Origin: CAVWSM01 sp963798505 | GTDB taxonomy: Bacteria; Actinomycetota; Actinomycetes; Jiangellales; Jiangellaceae | Assembly: GCA_963798505.1 (NCBI GenBank) | Contig: CAWCTX010000018.1 | Span: 310,001-374,000 of the forward strand | DNA length: 64,000 nt | Direction of reading: 5' to 3' | Shown here: positions 17,900 through 25,889 of the stretch, in pieces | Layout of the letters: every line of letters starts with the position of its first letter | Position numbering within the stretch: the first letter of the stretch is position 1 | The notes under the pieces: model-generated | Told to the model about the DNA's origin: nothing | What the model saw: the letters and a program-made list of their open reading frames with translations, nothing else | The model's database searches: none | Made by a program: the position numbers and the translations under genes

Positions 17900-18511
17900 A
17901 TGCCCAGAGACGGCAGCGCCACCCGTGAACGGATCTTGCAGGCCGCTGAGCGGCTCATGATCGACCAGGGCTACAACGCCACGTCTGTCGACCAGGTGAT
18001 CGCCGAGTCGTCGAGCTCCAAAGGCGCGTTCTTCCACCACTTCGAGTCGAAGGCCGACCTCGCCCTCCAGCTCGTGGAGCGCTACGTGGCCGCGGACCTG
18101 GCTTTTCTCGATGCTGGGCTTGCCGCCACCGCCGGCATCGACGACCCGGCGGCGCGGGTGATCGCGTTCCTCCGCTTCTACGAGGACTCCGGCGACGACC
18201 TGACGGCCGCGCAGTCGGGCTGCCTCTACGCCACCGTGCTCGCAGAGCGGGAGTTCACCGGCAGTGACATCAACCGTCTGGTCGCGAAGGCGGCGCAGAT
18301 CTGGCGCGAGGAGTTCGTCAGCCTCCTGAAACCGGCGCTCGCCACCAGTCGTCGCGGCACCGCCATCGACGTCGAGGCCCTTGCCGACCAGCTCTACACG
18401 ATTTTCGAAGGCGGCTACATCCTGTGCCGCACGTTCGAGGACCCTTCGGCCATGCGCGGACAGCTCAAGGTCTTCCGCCAGCTGGTCGGGTCGCTTCTCG
18501 ACGCCGCCTAG
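17900..18511 (+). CDS. TetR/AcrR family transcriptional regulator
   Basis: A 203-residue regulator with an N-terminal TetR helix-turn-helix (ATRERILQAAERLMIDQGYN, ATSVDQVIAESSSSKGAFFHHF) and a helical ligand-binding C-terminal domain of the type found in TetR regulators of quinone or thiol-reactive compounds (SGCLYATVLAE contains a cysteine in the ligand region). It starts 14 bases after the twin operator, so autoregulation and control of the divergent homocysteine methyltransferase are expected. The ligand is unknown. Confidence 0.9.
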   Translation: MPRDGSATRERILQAAERLMIDQGYNATSVDQVIAESSSSKGAFFHHFESKADLALQLVERYVAADLAFLDAGLAATAGIDDPAARVIAFLRFYEDSGDDLTAAQSGCLYATVLAEREFTGSDINRLVAKAAQIWREEFVSLLKPALATSRRGTAIDVEALADQLYTIFEGGYILCRTFEDPSAMRGQLKVFRQLVGSLLDAA

Positions 18512-18520
18512 ACCCACGCG

Positions 18521-18647
18521 TTGTCAGAATGTCCGAACGGCTGACCTGCGGGGTTACCTTCACCCGTTCTGAACAGCGGAGGACCCTCCGACTTGTCAGA
18601 CGCGAGCGGCCTCACAGACCAGGTCGGTGAGTCTGACATTCTGACAA
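18521..18647. repeat. Repeated TTGTCAGA motif with a 13-bp inverted repeat in a convergent intergenic gap
   Basis: The gap between the TetR gene and trpG holds TTGTCAGAATGTC at 18521-18533 and its exact reverse complement at 18635-18647. A third TTGTCAGA lies at 18593-18600 and a reverse half copy GTCTGAC at 18631-18637. The arms are about 100 bases apart, too far for a simple terminator. The motif could be a protein-binding site cluster or a remnant of a short repeat. No gene is visible here. Confidence 0.6.
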
Positions 18648-18659
18648 GCGACGGGCCGC

Positions 18660-19286
18660 TCAGCCCCGGTTGACCACTGGTGCGAGCCCCACGCTGCGCG
18701 CGACGGCATCGGGGTCGCCGCAGGCGACGAGCCAGTTGGCGAGCATGCGGTGCCCGCCCTCGGTGAGCACCGACTCGGGGTGGAACTGCACGCCCTCGAT
18801 GGGCAGGTCCCGATGCCGCGCCGCCATGATCACACCTGAGTCGGTCCAGCCGGTCCGCTGCAGCTCGTCGGGCATCGTGTCGGGCTCAATGGCGAGCGAG
18901 TGGTAGCGCGTCGCGGTGAACGGGTCGGGCAACCCGGCCAGCACTCCTGCCCCGTCGTGGTGCACCAGGCTCGTCTTGCCATGCAGCAGCTCGGGGGCGC
19001 GACCCACGACACCGCCGAAGGCGACGCCGATCGCCTGCAGGCCGAGGCAGACACCGAAGACCGGCACCCGGCCGTCGGTCTGCCGCACCAGGTCGACGCA
19101 GACGCCGGCCTCCTCCGGGGTGCCCGGGCCAGGCGAGAGAAGCACGCCGTCATAGCCGTACGCATCATCCACCGTGACCTTGTCATTGCGTCGTACGTCG
19201 CACTCGGCGCCGAGCTGCGCAAGGTACTGGACGAGGTTGTAGACGAAGCTGTCGTAGTTGTCGACGACGAGGATCCGTGCGGTCAC
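18660..19286 (-). CDS. trpG: Aminodeoxychorismate/anthranilate synthase glutamine amidotransferase subunit
   Basis: This class I glutamine amidotransferase supplies ammonia to anthranilate synthase or to aminodeoxychorismate synthase (folate path); one subunit often serves both. The protein is 208 residues, with ILVVDNYDSFVYNLVQYL at the N-terminus, LLSPGPGTPEEAG, the nucleophile region VFGVCLGLQAIG, and GVQFHPESVLTEGG with the triad His and Glu. The GTG start at 19286 gives the usual N-terminus and overlaps the small membrane-protein stop by four bases. Its position near pknB and the sortase cluster matches mycobacterial Rv0013. Confidence 0.9.
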   Translation of the reverse strand: MTARILVVDNYDSFVYNLVQYLAQLGAECDVRRNDKVTVDDAYGYDGVLLSPGPGTPEEAGVCVDLVRQTDGRVPVFGVCLGLQAIGVAFGGVVGRAPELLHGKTSLVHHDGAGVLAGLPDPFTATRYHSLAIEPDTMPDELQRTGWTDSGVIMAARHRDLPIEGVQFHPESVLTEGGHRMLANWLVACGDPDAVARSVGLAPVVNRG

Positions 19287-19468
19287 CCGCCGATTGTCCC
19301 TGATTCGGGCTCCTCCTCGACGGAGACGTCCAGGAACGGCAGGGACTCCTCCGCCCAGGGGAAGACAAACTCGAACAGCACCCAGAGCAGGCCGAGCACC
19401 GCCAGCGCGGTCAGCACGACCTTGACCGCGAGGTTGCCCGGGATGTGCCGCCACATCCACACGTACAT
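19283..19468 (-). CDS. Small membrane protein, 61 residues
   Basis: A short protein with a Trp-rich amphipathic start (MYVWMWRHIPGN), one membrane helix (VVLTALAVLGLLWVLFEF) and an acidic tail (VSVEEEPESG). Its stop overlaps the trpG start by four bases and it lies 11 bases after the sortase gene. Small proteins of this layout are conserved beside the class E sortase in many actinobacteria, but I know of no assigned function. Confidence 0.7.
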   Translation of the reverse strand: MYVWMWRHIPGNLAVKVVLTALAVLGLLWVLFEFVFPWAEESLPFLDVSVEEEPESGTIGG

Positions 19469-19479
19469 GCGCCCGCTCC

Positions 19480-20169
19480 TTAAGCCAGGTCCGCCGGCGG
19501 ACCCTGGTCCGGAGTGCGTGACTCGACCAGCGTGCCGTAGACAATGAGCCGACGCGCGGCGCTGTACCTCGGATGACAGGTCGTCAACGTGATGCGCGCC
19601 TCGGTCGGCTCGACACCCGGCCGTTCGGGGACCGGCGCCACGACGTCACCGCGTGACGGCGCGACGATCTCGGACTCGTCGACCGCGTAGGTGAACCAAC
19701 CGGCCGTCGTCTGCACGATGATCCGGTCACCTGCGTCGAGATCGTCGATGTTGGCGAAGGGGCTGCCGTAGGTCGTCCGGTGCCCGGCCACGGCGAAGTT
19801 GCCGATCTCTCCGGGCAATGCGGTGTCCGGGTAGTGGCCGGGGCCCTTCTTCAGGTCGTTGCGGCGCACGCCCTCGACCACCGCCCACTCCCAGTCAGCG
19901 CCGAACGACGGGATGTGCAGCAGGCCCAGTGCGTCGCCGGGCGGTGGCGCCGGGACTGTGGTTGTCGGCGCCGGCGTCGCACCGGGGCTGGTCAGAACGG
20001 GATCGTCGAACTGTTCGGCAAGCTCGTCCTGCAGCGTGTCCTGCGCCTGCGCGGTCTCCCGACCCGTCCACCACAGCTCGTAGGCGACGAACAGCCCCAG
20101 CACCACCCCCGCAGTGATGAGCAGCTCGCCCACCACCCCCACCAGCGATGCGACGCGGCCGCGGGTCAC
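19480..20169 (-). CDS. Class E sortase
   Basis: A membrane-anchored cysteine transpeptidase that links secreted proteins to the cell wall; class E enzymes favour LAxTG-like signals. After a GTG start (20169) come one membrane helix (LLITAGVVLGLFVAYELWW), a Pro/Thr linker and the sortase barrel. The catalytic His is in FAVAGHRTTYGSPF, and the Cys and Arg are in ITLTTCHPRYSAARRLIVYG. The start overlaps the DUF881 stop by four bases. I see no sortase substrate in the window. Confidence 0.9.
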   Translation of the reverse strand: MTRGRVASLVGVVGELLITAGVVLGLFVAYELWWTGRETAQAQDTLQDELAEQFDDPVLTSPGATPAPTTTVPAPPPGDALGLLHIPSFGADWEWAVVEGVRRNDLKKGPGHYPDTALPGEIGNFAVAGHRTTYGSPFANIDDLDAGDRIIVQTTAGWFTYAVDESEIVAPSRGDVVAPVPERPGVEPTEARITLTTCHPRYSAARRLIVYGTLVESRTPDQGPPADLA

Positions 20170-20894
20170 GAGGTGCCCTCGACGTACGACAGGTCGGTGG
20201 ACCCTTCGTACGCCGGGATCTCCAACTGGTCTTCCGGGTTGACGTCGTATCCGAGGCCGATCTCGTCCGCCCACGCGCGATAGTCGTCCACCGCGGACGA
20301 CTCGTCCAGCGCCTGCGCAAGCTCGCGAGGGTCACCGATCGCCGCGATGCGGTAGGGCGGGGAGAACTGCGCGCCGTCCAGCAACAGCACCGGGCCGACA
20401 CATTTCACCGCGCTCGTCGACACGACGCGGCGACCCATCACCGACACCGCCTCGGCGCCGCCGGCCCAGAGGGCGTTGAGCACCGCCTCGATGTCCTGCT
20501 GGTGGATGATGTAGTAGTCGGCGGTGACCCCGTCGGGCAGCTCGCCACCCGGGAAGGGTGCGTCGTCGAGGGTCACCCGCAGGCCCGGGCCCTGCTCGGC
20601 GACCAGGCCGGTCTGCAGGCCGAGCCCCTCGATGCGGTCGGTCAGATCCGTGCTGACCGTGTGCTCGGCGGTGAGCCCATCGACCTGCTGGCGCGTCCGC
20701 TCGATGTCCTGCTCGAGCTCGGCGCTCTCCCGGCTGCGGTCACGGATCAGGTCGGTGAGGTCGGTGCGCCCATCGGCCCGAAGATCGGAGTCGCCGGCGT
20801 TGGCCGCGCTGATGCCGAGCATCAGTCCGGCGATCAGCACCACCGCAACGGCAGCCAAATGCCGGCTGCGGCGGGGGTGTGGCTCGTCGGGCAT
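20166..20894 (-). CDS. DUF881 family membrane protein
   Basis: A 242-residue protein with an N-terminal membrane helix (HLAAVAVVLIAGLMLGISA), a coiled-coil-like stretch (SRESAELEQDIERTRQQV) and the extracellular DUF881 domain (GPGLRVTLDDAPFPGG, VLNALWAGGAEAVSVMG, RRVVSTSAVKCVGPVLLLDG). DUF881 genes lie beside crgA and the sortase throughout actinobacteria, suggesting a division or envelope role, but none is proven. It is divergent from crgA, with 128 bases between the two starts. Confidence 0.85.
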   Translation of the reverse strand: MPDEPHPRRSRHLAAVAVVLIAGLMLGISAANAGDSDLRADGRTDLTDLIRDRSRESAELEQDIERTRQQVDGLTAEHTVSTDLTDRIEGLGLQTGLVAEQGPGLRVTLDDAPFPGGELPDGVTADYYIIHQQDIEAVLNALWAGGAEAVSVMGRRVVSTSAVKCVGPVLLLDGAQFSPPYRIAAIGDPRELAQALDESSAVDDYRAWADEIGLGYDVNPEDQLEIPAYEGSTDLSYVEGTS

Positions 20895-21022
20895 GACGGT
20901 ACGGACCTCCTGGACTTCTGGCTGCGGGGTGCGCCGACTACGCTAACTGACGTACCATCAGCGGCCGTTCCCATGTACGCCCACTACGCACGTGGTGTGC
21001 GGCACACCTCAGGAGACCTGTC

Positions 21023-21280
21023 GTGCCCAAGTCGCGGATTCGCCGCCGTTCCGAGTTCACGCCGCCGACCAGCGGCAAGCTGCCCAAGGGCGCCCGCAAC
21101 CGCGGCGCGTGGGTCGTGCCGACGATGCTCACCCTGCTCATCGGCGGACTGGTGTGGATCGTTCTGTACTACCTCGCGGGCTCCGATGTGCCCGTCATGA
21201 GGTCGCTCGGCGACTGGAACCTGGCGATCGGCATGGGCGCGATCACCGCCGGCTTCATCGTCGCCACCCGCTGGGAGTAG
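21023..21280 (+). CDS. crgA: Cell division protein CrgA
   Basis: CrgA is a small two-helix membrane protein that recruits or regulates divisome partners such as FtsZ, PBPs and CwsA in actinobacteria. The 85-residue protein has a basic N-terminus (MPKSRIRRRSEFTPP), a first helix VPTMLTLLIGGLVWIVLYY, a short loop, and a second helix LAIGMGAITAGFIVATRW. It starts at a GTG preceded by AGGAGACC, a clear ribosome binding site. Confidence 0.93.
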   Translation: MPKSRIRRRSEFTPPTSGKLPKGARNRGAWVVPTMLTLLIGGLVWIVLYYLAGSDVPVMRSLGDWNLAIGMGAITAGFIVATRWE

Positions 21281-21328
21281 CAGCCGGACGCGCCGAACAC
21301 CTGGGTTCGTATTACACCGGTGTCATTC

Positions 21329-21359
21329 TCTCCACATTGTGGAGAACTCCTGTGGACAA
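21329..21359. promoter_or_regulatory. DnaA-box-like cluster between crgA and the rhomboid gene
   Basis: The bases 21351-21359 read TGTGGACAA, the exact reverse complement of the actinobacterial DnaA box TTGTCCACA. Just upstream, 21329-21345 is a palindrome with 8-base arms TCTCCACA and TGTGGAGA around one base, each arm containing a TCCACA core. Three TCCACA cores in 31 bases outside oriC are unusual. The region also spans the 3' ends of crgA and the convergent rhomboid gene, so the palindrome could instead act as a terminator stem. Confidence 0.5.
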
Positions 21360-21362
21360 GGC

Positions 21363-22256
21363 TCAGCGGCTGATCAACTGCGGGACGAGTACGTCGTTGG
21401 CCTGCGACGAAACCACCACTAGCACCAGCGCCAGAACCAGGACTCCGGAGACGATGGCCCACATCGCCCGCTGCGCCTTTGGGGCGTAGGCGTAGACGAG
21501 CGCCAGGAGCGCTCCGGTCACGAAGCCGCCGACGTGGGCGCGCCAGTCGATGCCGGACACGACGAAACCCAGCACGAGGTTGAGCACGAGCAGCGCCACG
21601 AGGACGCTGGTGTCGCGACCCAGCCGGCGTGAGATGACGAGCAGCGCTCCGAAGATGCCGAACACCGCTCCCGACGCGCCGTAGGCGATCTCGCCCACAC
21701 CCAGCCCGAGCAGCGATGCCGCGCTGCCGCCCAACGCAGAGAGCAGGTAGAGCGCGAGGAAACGGGCGCGTCCGAGGACGGGTTCGAGCCAGGACCCGAG
21801 CACCCACAAGGCGTACATGTTGAATCCGATGTGCCACCACTGCGTGTGCATGAATGCCGCGGTGATCACGCGGTAGTACTCACCGTCGGCGACCCCGATG
21901 GGCATCCCGTTGTAGAAGGCGAACAGGACGAGACCGAGGCGCTCCTCGATCTGCGTGGCCACGAGCGTGACCAGAAACACGGCGACATTGATGCCGATGA
22001 GGATCTTGGTGACCAGGTCGCCGCCGGCATGCACCTCACCGCCCAGGACGGTCTGCGGCGCCCGGACCGAGGCCGCGCCCTGGGCCACGCACTCGGGGCA
22101 TTGGTAACCCACCGGGGCGGGGTTCATGCAGGCCGGGCAGATCGGCCGCTCGCAGCGCTGGCACCGGATGTAGGTCTCGCGGTCGGGGTGCCGGTAGCAC
22201 GTCGGGACGACCTGCTGCCCCGACGCTCCACCCACACTGGGCACGCCGCCGCTCAT
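21363..22256 (-). CDS. Rhomboid intramembrane serine protease with N-terminal zinc-binding motif
   Basis: A 297-residue protein. The N-terminal 70 residues hold four to eight cysteines and histidines (CYRHPDRETYIRCQRC, CPACMNPAP, YQCPECV), a B-box-like zinc site. The rhomboid core has six to seven membrane helices with the conserved HIGFNMYALWVLGSWLE, the nucleophile motif YGASGAVFGIFGALL and a late His in WRAHVGGFVTGALLA. It cleaves membrane-protein substrates within the bilayer; the substrate is unknown. It sits 33 bases after the cyclophilin gene on the same strand. Confidence 0.9.
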   Translation of the reverse strand: MSGGVPSVGGASGQQVVPTCYRHPDRETYIRCQRCERPICPACMNPAPVGYQCPECVAQGAASVRAPQTVLGGEVHAGGDLVTKILIGINVAVFLVTLVATQIEERLGLVLFAFYNGMPIGVADGEYYRVITAAFMHTQWWHIGFNMYALWVLGSWLEPVLGRARFLALYLLSALGGSAASLLGLGVGEIAYGASGAVFGIFGALLVISRRLGRDTSVLVALLVLNLVLGFVVSGIDWRAHVGGFVTGALLALVYAYAPKAQRAMWAIVSGVLVLALVLVVVSSQANDVLVPQLISR

Positions 22257-22289
22257 GATCCTCCAGTCGCCTCGCCGAGCCGGGTCAGG

Positions 22290-22814
22290 TCACGCACGCT
22301 CGATGGCGACCTGCGTGATGAGCACCGGCTCCGCCGGACGGTCGCCACGCCCGGTCGGGGTCGTGGAGATCGCGTCGACGACCTCGCGGCTGGCCGCGTC
22401 GGCGACCTCGCCGAAGATGGTGTGCTTGCGATTGAGCCACGGCGTGGGCGCCGATGTGATGAAGAACTGTGAGCCGTTGGTGTTGGGCCCGGCGTTGGCC
22501 ATCGCCAGCAGGTAGGGCCGGTCGAACACAAGCTCGGGGTGGATCTCGTCGGCGAAGCTGTAGCCCGGCCCACCGGTGCCGGTGCCCAGTGGGCAGCCGC
22601 CCTGGATCATGAACTGCGGAATGACTCGGTGGAAGGTCAGCCCGTCATAGAACCGTTCCTTGCTCGGCGCGCCCGACGTGGGGTCGGTCCACTCCTTCGT
22701 GCCCTCAGCGAGCTCGACGAAGTTGCGTACGGTCTTCGGCGCATGGTCGGGCAGCAGGCCCACCCGGATGTCGCCACGGTTGGTCGAGATCACAGCAGTC
22801 AGCTGCTCGGACAC
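22290..22814 (-). CDS. ppiA: Cyclophilin-type peptidyl-prolyl cis-trans isomerase
   Basis: This cytoplasmic isomerase accelerates proline bond rotation during folding. The 174-residue protein shows the cyclophilin signatures TNRGDIRVGLLPDHAPKTVRNF, FYDGLTFHRVIPQFMIQGG, LAMANAGPNTNGSQFFIT and LNRKHTIFGEV. The catalytic Arg is in FHRV. There is no signal peptide. The position next to crgA and the rhomboid gene matches the mycobacterial order. Confidence 0.93.
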   Translation of the reverse strand: MSEQLTAVISTNRGDIRVGLLPDHAPKTVRNFVELAEGTKEWTDPTSGAPSKERFYDGLTFHRVIPQFMIQGGCPLGTGTGGPGYSFADEIHPELVFDRPYLLAMANAGPNTNGSQFFITSAPTPWLNRKHTIFGEVADAASREVVDAISTTPTGRGDRPAEPVLITQVAIERA

Positions 22815-22975
22815 GCGAGCACGCCCTTTTCACGCGAGGTTGACAGACCCGCATATCCTCGCACGCCCCTCCCGACAAGGTGGCAGCAGTTTCCGTCCGG
22901 GCGGGGAACAGGCATGATCGAGGGATACACGGGTAATTGGTGTGGTCAAGGACGCGCAGACCGAGGGAGGACCTC

Positions 22976-23761
22976 GTGGCAGGGCGCAAGGGAGAAACCG
23001 TCGAGACTGAGGTCGTCGACGACACGCATCGACTGACCGACCATCTCAAGCCGTACGCCGCGGACGCGATCGAACGACTCGAGCCGACTGTGAAGGCGGC
23101 CCGCGAGCGTGTTGGCATCGCGATGCTGTCCGCACGGGAGGCGGCCACCCCGGCCATGGAGACCGCCAAGGTGCGGCTCAACGAGGACGTCGTCCCGAAG
23201 GTGGCCGCCGTCGTGGCCACGGCCGCCGAGTCGCTCGCGGAGCGGGCCTCCGACGTCCACGTGCGGGCGAGCGAGATCTCGGCGCGCCCGGCCAAGCGGC
23301 GCCGTCGCAAGCTGATGGTGGCTGCCCTTGTGCTCGCTGGTGGGGCCGTTGCGGCCGGCGCGGTGGTGAGCAAGCGCCGCAAGGTCGACAGTTGGCAGGA
23401 GTTCGAGGCGCAAGCCCGTGAGTGGGCCGAGGAGAAGGCGCACCAGGTCGAGGACAAAGCCCAGTCGACCGCTCACAAGGTGTCCGACACCGTCGCCGAC
23501 AAAGCCGAGTCGGCCAAGTCGTCACTGCAGGACGTCGCCAAGAAGGCGGGCCGCAAGGCCGACGCGGCGAGCGACACGGTCAACGACGCGGTCGCAGACA
23601 TCAGCGACGAGGCGGCCGAGACGGCCGACGACGTGGCCGGTGCGGCTCCCGACGAGGCTCTCGCCGACAAGGCCGAGCACCCGACGACGCCGACAACGCC
23701 CGACAAGCCGGCGGAGCAAGTCGACGTCCCGACGCCCAAGCGCAGCCGCAAGAGCAGCTAG
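22976..23761 (+). CDS. Helical Lys/Ala-rich protein with one hydrophobic segment
   Basis: This 261-residue protein is mostly long amphipathic helices rich in Ala, Glu, Lys and Asp. After a helical N-terminal half comes a basic patch (ARPAKRRRRKLM), one membrane helix (VAALVLAGGAVAAGAVVS) and a C-terminal half of repeated A/D/K-rich heptads (AHKVSDTVADKAESAKSSL) like apolipoprotein or LEA-type sequences. It ends in a basic tail, TPKRSRKSS. The GTG start at 22976 follows GGGAGG. Similar proteins are common near ppiA in actinobacteria, without known function. Confidence 0.65.
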   Translation: MAGRKGETVETEVVDDTHRLTDHLKPYAADAIERLEPTVKAARERVGIAMLSAREAATPAMETAKVRLNEDVVPKVAAVVATAAESLAERASDVHVRASEISARPAKRRRRKLMVAALVLAGGAVAAGAVVSKRRKVDSWQEFEAQAREWAEEKAHQVEDKAQSTAHKVSDTVADKAESAKSSLQDVAKKAGRKADAASDTVNDAVADISDEAAETADDVAGAAPDEALADKAEHPTTPTTPDKPAEQVDVPTPKRSRKSS

Positions 23762-23791
23762 CTTGCGGCCGCGCCTGCGTGGCTAGGCGGG

Positions 23792-24277
23792 TCAGGCCGC
23801 CTTGCCCTCGTACGCGGCGGTGAGCTCGTCGACATCGATCTTGACCATCTGCAACATCGCGGCCATCACGCGGTGCGCCTTCTCCGCGTCGGGATCACCG
23901 AGGTACTCCATCAGCTGGACCGGAATCACCTGCCAGGAAACGCCGAAGCGGTCCTTGAGCCACCCGCACTGGGTCGGCTTGCCGCCGTCGGCGAGCAGCG
24001 CGTCCCAATAGCGGTCGACCTCGGTCTGGTTCGCGCAGCTCACGAAGAACGACACCGCGTCGTTGAACGAGTCGTGTGGACCGCCGTTGATGGCCATGAA
24101 CCGCTGGCCGGCCATCTCGAAGGTCGCGCTGAGCAAGGTGCCCGCGGGGAACGGCCCACCCTCGCCGTAACGGCCGGTCTCGATGATCCGCCCGTCGTCG
24201 AAGATGGACGTGTAGAAGTTGACGGCTTCCTCCGCGTTGTCCTCGAACCACAACGACGGGGTGATCTTCTGCGACAT
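23792..24277 (-). CDS. VOC family protein (PhnB/3-demethylubiquinone methyltransferase-like fold)
   Basis: A 161-residue single-domain vicinal-oxygen-chelate protein. The PhnB-like motifs are ITPSLWFEDNAEEAVNFY, AGQRFMAINGG, VSFFVSCANQTEVDRYWDAL and KDRFGVSWQVIP. Such proteins are often called 3-demethylubiquinone methyltransferase by homology, but they lack a methyltransferase domain. The true role, perhaps resistance or isomerase activity, is unknown. The ATG at 24277 is preceded by GGAGGAA, so the longer upstream frame is discarded. Confidence 0.85.
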   Translation of the reverse strand: MSQKITPSLWFEDNAEEAVNFYTSIFDDGRIIETGRYGEGGPFPAGTLLSATFEMAGQRFMAINGGPHDSFNDAVSFFVSCANQTEVDRYWDALLADGGKPTQCGWLKDRFGVSWQVIPVQLMEYLGDPDAEKAHRVMAAMLQMVKIDVDELTAAYEGKAA

Positions 24278-24395
24278 TGCCTGTTCCTCCCTCATGGGCC
24301 GACCACCAGTCTGCTGGCCGGCAATCTGTGAGTGAGTCGGCGCTGAACTGTCGATCTCGACATCAGGGGCGCGGCTAGCGACAATCGTCGTCGCC

Positions 24396-25333
24396 ATGAG
24401 TGAGACCTCGACCCTGTCGCGCCGCCCAGCTCCGCTGCTTGTCCAGCGGCTCCCGGTGCCACTGCGGGGCTGCGCTGGCAGTAGTCGCACTCGTGAGCGT
24501 CGCGTGGTGGTCGGTTGTGGCATTGTTCGCCGCGGCCGAGTGCGGAGACGACACGGGCGACTGTCTCATGGCGGGGCTGTTCTTCGTGGCCCTTGCCGGC
24601 GTGGCCGCTCCGCCGGTCGGGTTGTTCACCGGATGGCTGCTCCTGCGGCTGCTCCGGGTCCCACGCGCGTTCTTGGTGTCGCTGCTCACGATCGTGACGG
24701 CGTTCGCCACTGTTCCGGCGCTTCGCATGCTCACGGAAGTGCTGCCCGGCTGGCTCGGCGGCGTCCTTGTGGTTGCGGTGCCCGCCGCGTACTGGGCGTG
24801 GGCACTGATGCCGGGGCGACGCTGGTGGTGGGTCCCGATCGGCTACGGACTGGTCGCGGTCGTCCATCTGCTCACGAGTTGGTGGGAGGGCGAGCTCGCG
24901 GCTGCGGCCGACCGGGACGCCGTGGCTGCAGCCGAGGTGCAGCCCTACCTGCTGGATTCCGAAGACTGGAAGCTCGTCCGCGCGGGCCGCACGGATGGGG
25001 AGCCGGAGCTGCATCTGACGTACGCCGAGCGCGACACGGGCGATCTCGTGCATGCTGTCGGTCACCGATCTGCCCGCGGCGTTCGAGCCGCTGTCGGACT
25101 GCGCCGCGGCCCTTCCGTTCAAGACCTACCGTGGCGTGCCTCGCTGCTCCGAGGTGGCTGTAGGTGCCGTCTGGCGGGTGGAGGCAGGCGCTTCCGACTT
25201 CTACCTCGGCCAGGTCGGACACTCGCGCGTGCTGCTCGGTCCCACGCTCGACACGTCCGACGACGAGGCGACATCACTGATCCGCGCGCTTGAGCCCGTC
25301 TCGGTGGTGGAGTTCGCCGCGGCGGACGGTTAG
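24396..25333 (+). CDS. Polytopic membrane protein of unknown function (likely two frameshifts)
   Basis: I do not recognise this family. Starting at ATG 24396 the first 20 residues are polar; a one-base shift near 24,465 joins them to a membrane domain with about five helices (AALAVVALVSVAWWSVVAL, MAGLFFVALAGVAAPPVG, WLGGVLVVAVPAAYWAWAL). A soluble C-terminal domain follows, broken by a second shift near 25,050 and resuming as VTDLPAAFEPLSDCAAALPF and GHSRVLLGPTLDTSDDEA. Both parts read as normal high-GC coding sequence, so the breaks look like indel errors. Confidence 0.55.
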
Positions 25334-25414
25334 ATCGACCCGCGACGATTTGACGCGTACGACCACGCTCAAGCCACCCACGAAGGGGTCAGGAGAGCCT
25401 CAAAGGGCAGTCGA

Positions 25415-25490
25415 TGGTGGAGCCACGGGGACTTGAACCCCGAACCCCCGCCTTGCAAAGGCGGTGCTCTGCCAATTGAGCTATGGCCCC
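25415..25490 (-). tRNA. tRNA-Ala (anticodon TGC)
   Basis: The minus strand reads GGGGCCATAGCTCAATTGGC at the 5' end, with anticodon arm CGCCT-TTGCAAG-GCG giving TGC, and T arm CGGGGTTCAAGTCCCCG. The acceptor GGGGCCA pairs with TGGCTCC, followed by A and an encoded CCA. The 76-base gene lies beside tRNA-Ile and gyrA, the normal actinobacterial pairing. Confidence 0.96.
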
Positions 25491-25525
25491 GCGGCCCTCC
25501 GGGCAACCGTGGGGGCCGTGGTGTG

Positions 25526-25684
25526 TCAGTCCGAGCCGGTGGGCTTGGCCGACGAGTTGGGTGGAGTCACCGGGTCGGTGGCCTCCGCCCACAGGTCCTG
25601 CTCGGCCTTGTCGGCCTGCAGGCGCTTGTACCCGAACCAGCCGGCGGCCGCGACGGCCGCCCCGATAAGCAACTTGCCTTTCAC
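25526..25684 (-). CDS. DLW-39 family small protein
   Basis: A 52-residue protein lying between tRNA-Ala and tRNA-Ile. It begins at GTG 25684 with KGKLLIGAAVAAAGWFGYKR, a single hydrophobic segment with a basic edge, followed by ADKAEQDLWAEATDPV and a Pro/Ser tail. The AEQDLW core is the signature after which the actinobacterial DLW-39 family is named. These proteins are conserved at this exact position near gyrA. The function is unknown. It is too short for ordinary length cut-offs. Confidence 0.85.
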   Translation of the reverse strand: MKGKLLIGAAVAAAGWFGYKRLQADKAEQDLWAEATDPVTPPNSSAKPTGSD

Positions 25685-25743
25685 CGCGTACGCCTCCAGA
25701 TGAGTGTTGCGCGACGAGCAGGGCCTCGGTGCAGGGTGGGACG

Positions 25744-25817
25744 TGGGCCTAACTGGACTTGAACCAGTGACCTCTTCCTTATCAGGGAAGCGCTCTAACC
25801 GACTGAGCTATAGGCCC
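25744..25817 (-). tRNA. tRNA-Ile (anticodon GAT)
   Basis: The minus strand starts GGGCCTATAGCTCAGTCGG, has anticodon arm CTTCC-CTGATAA-GGAAG giving GAT, and T arm CTGGTTCAAGTCCAG. The acceptor GGGCCTA pairs with TAGGCCC and is followed by discriminator A. No CCA is encoded. The gene is 74 bases long. Confidence 0.96.
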
Positions 25818-25889
25818 CTGCGTGCCGGAGCAGATTACCCCACTTCGCGGGGGCCTCCCAAACCCGGGCTCCGGCAACGAGCGCCCGGC

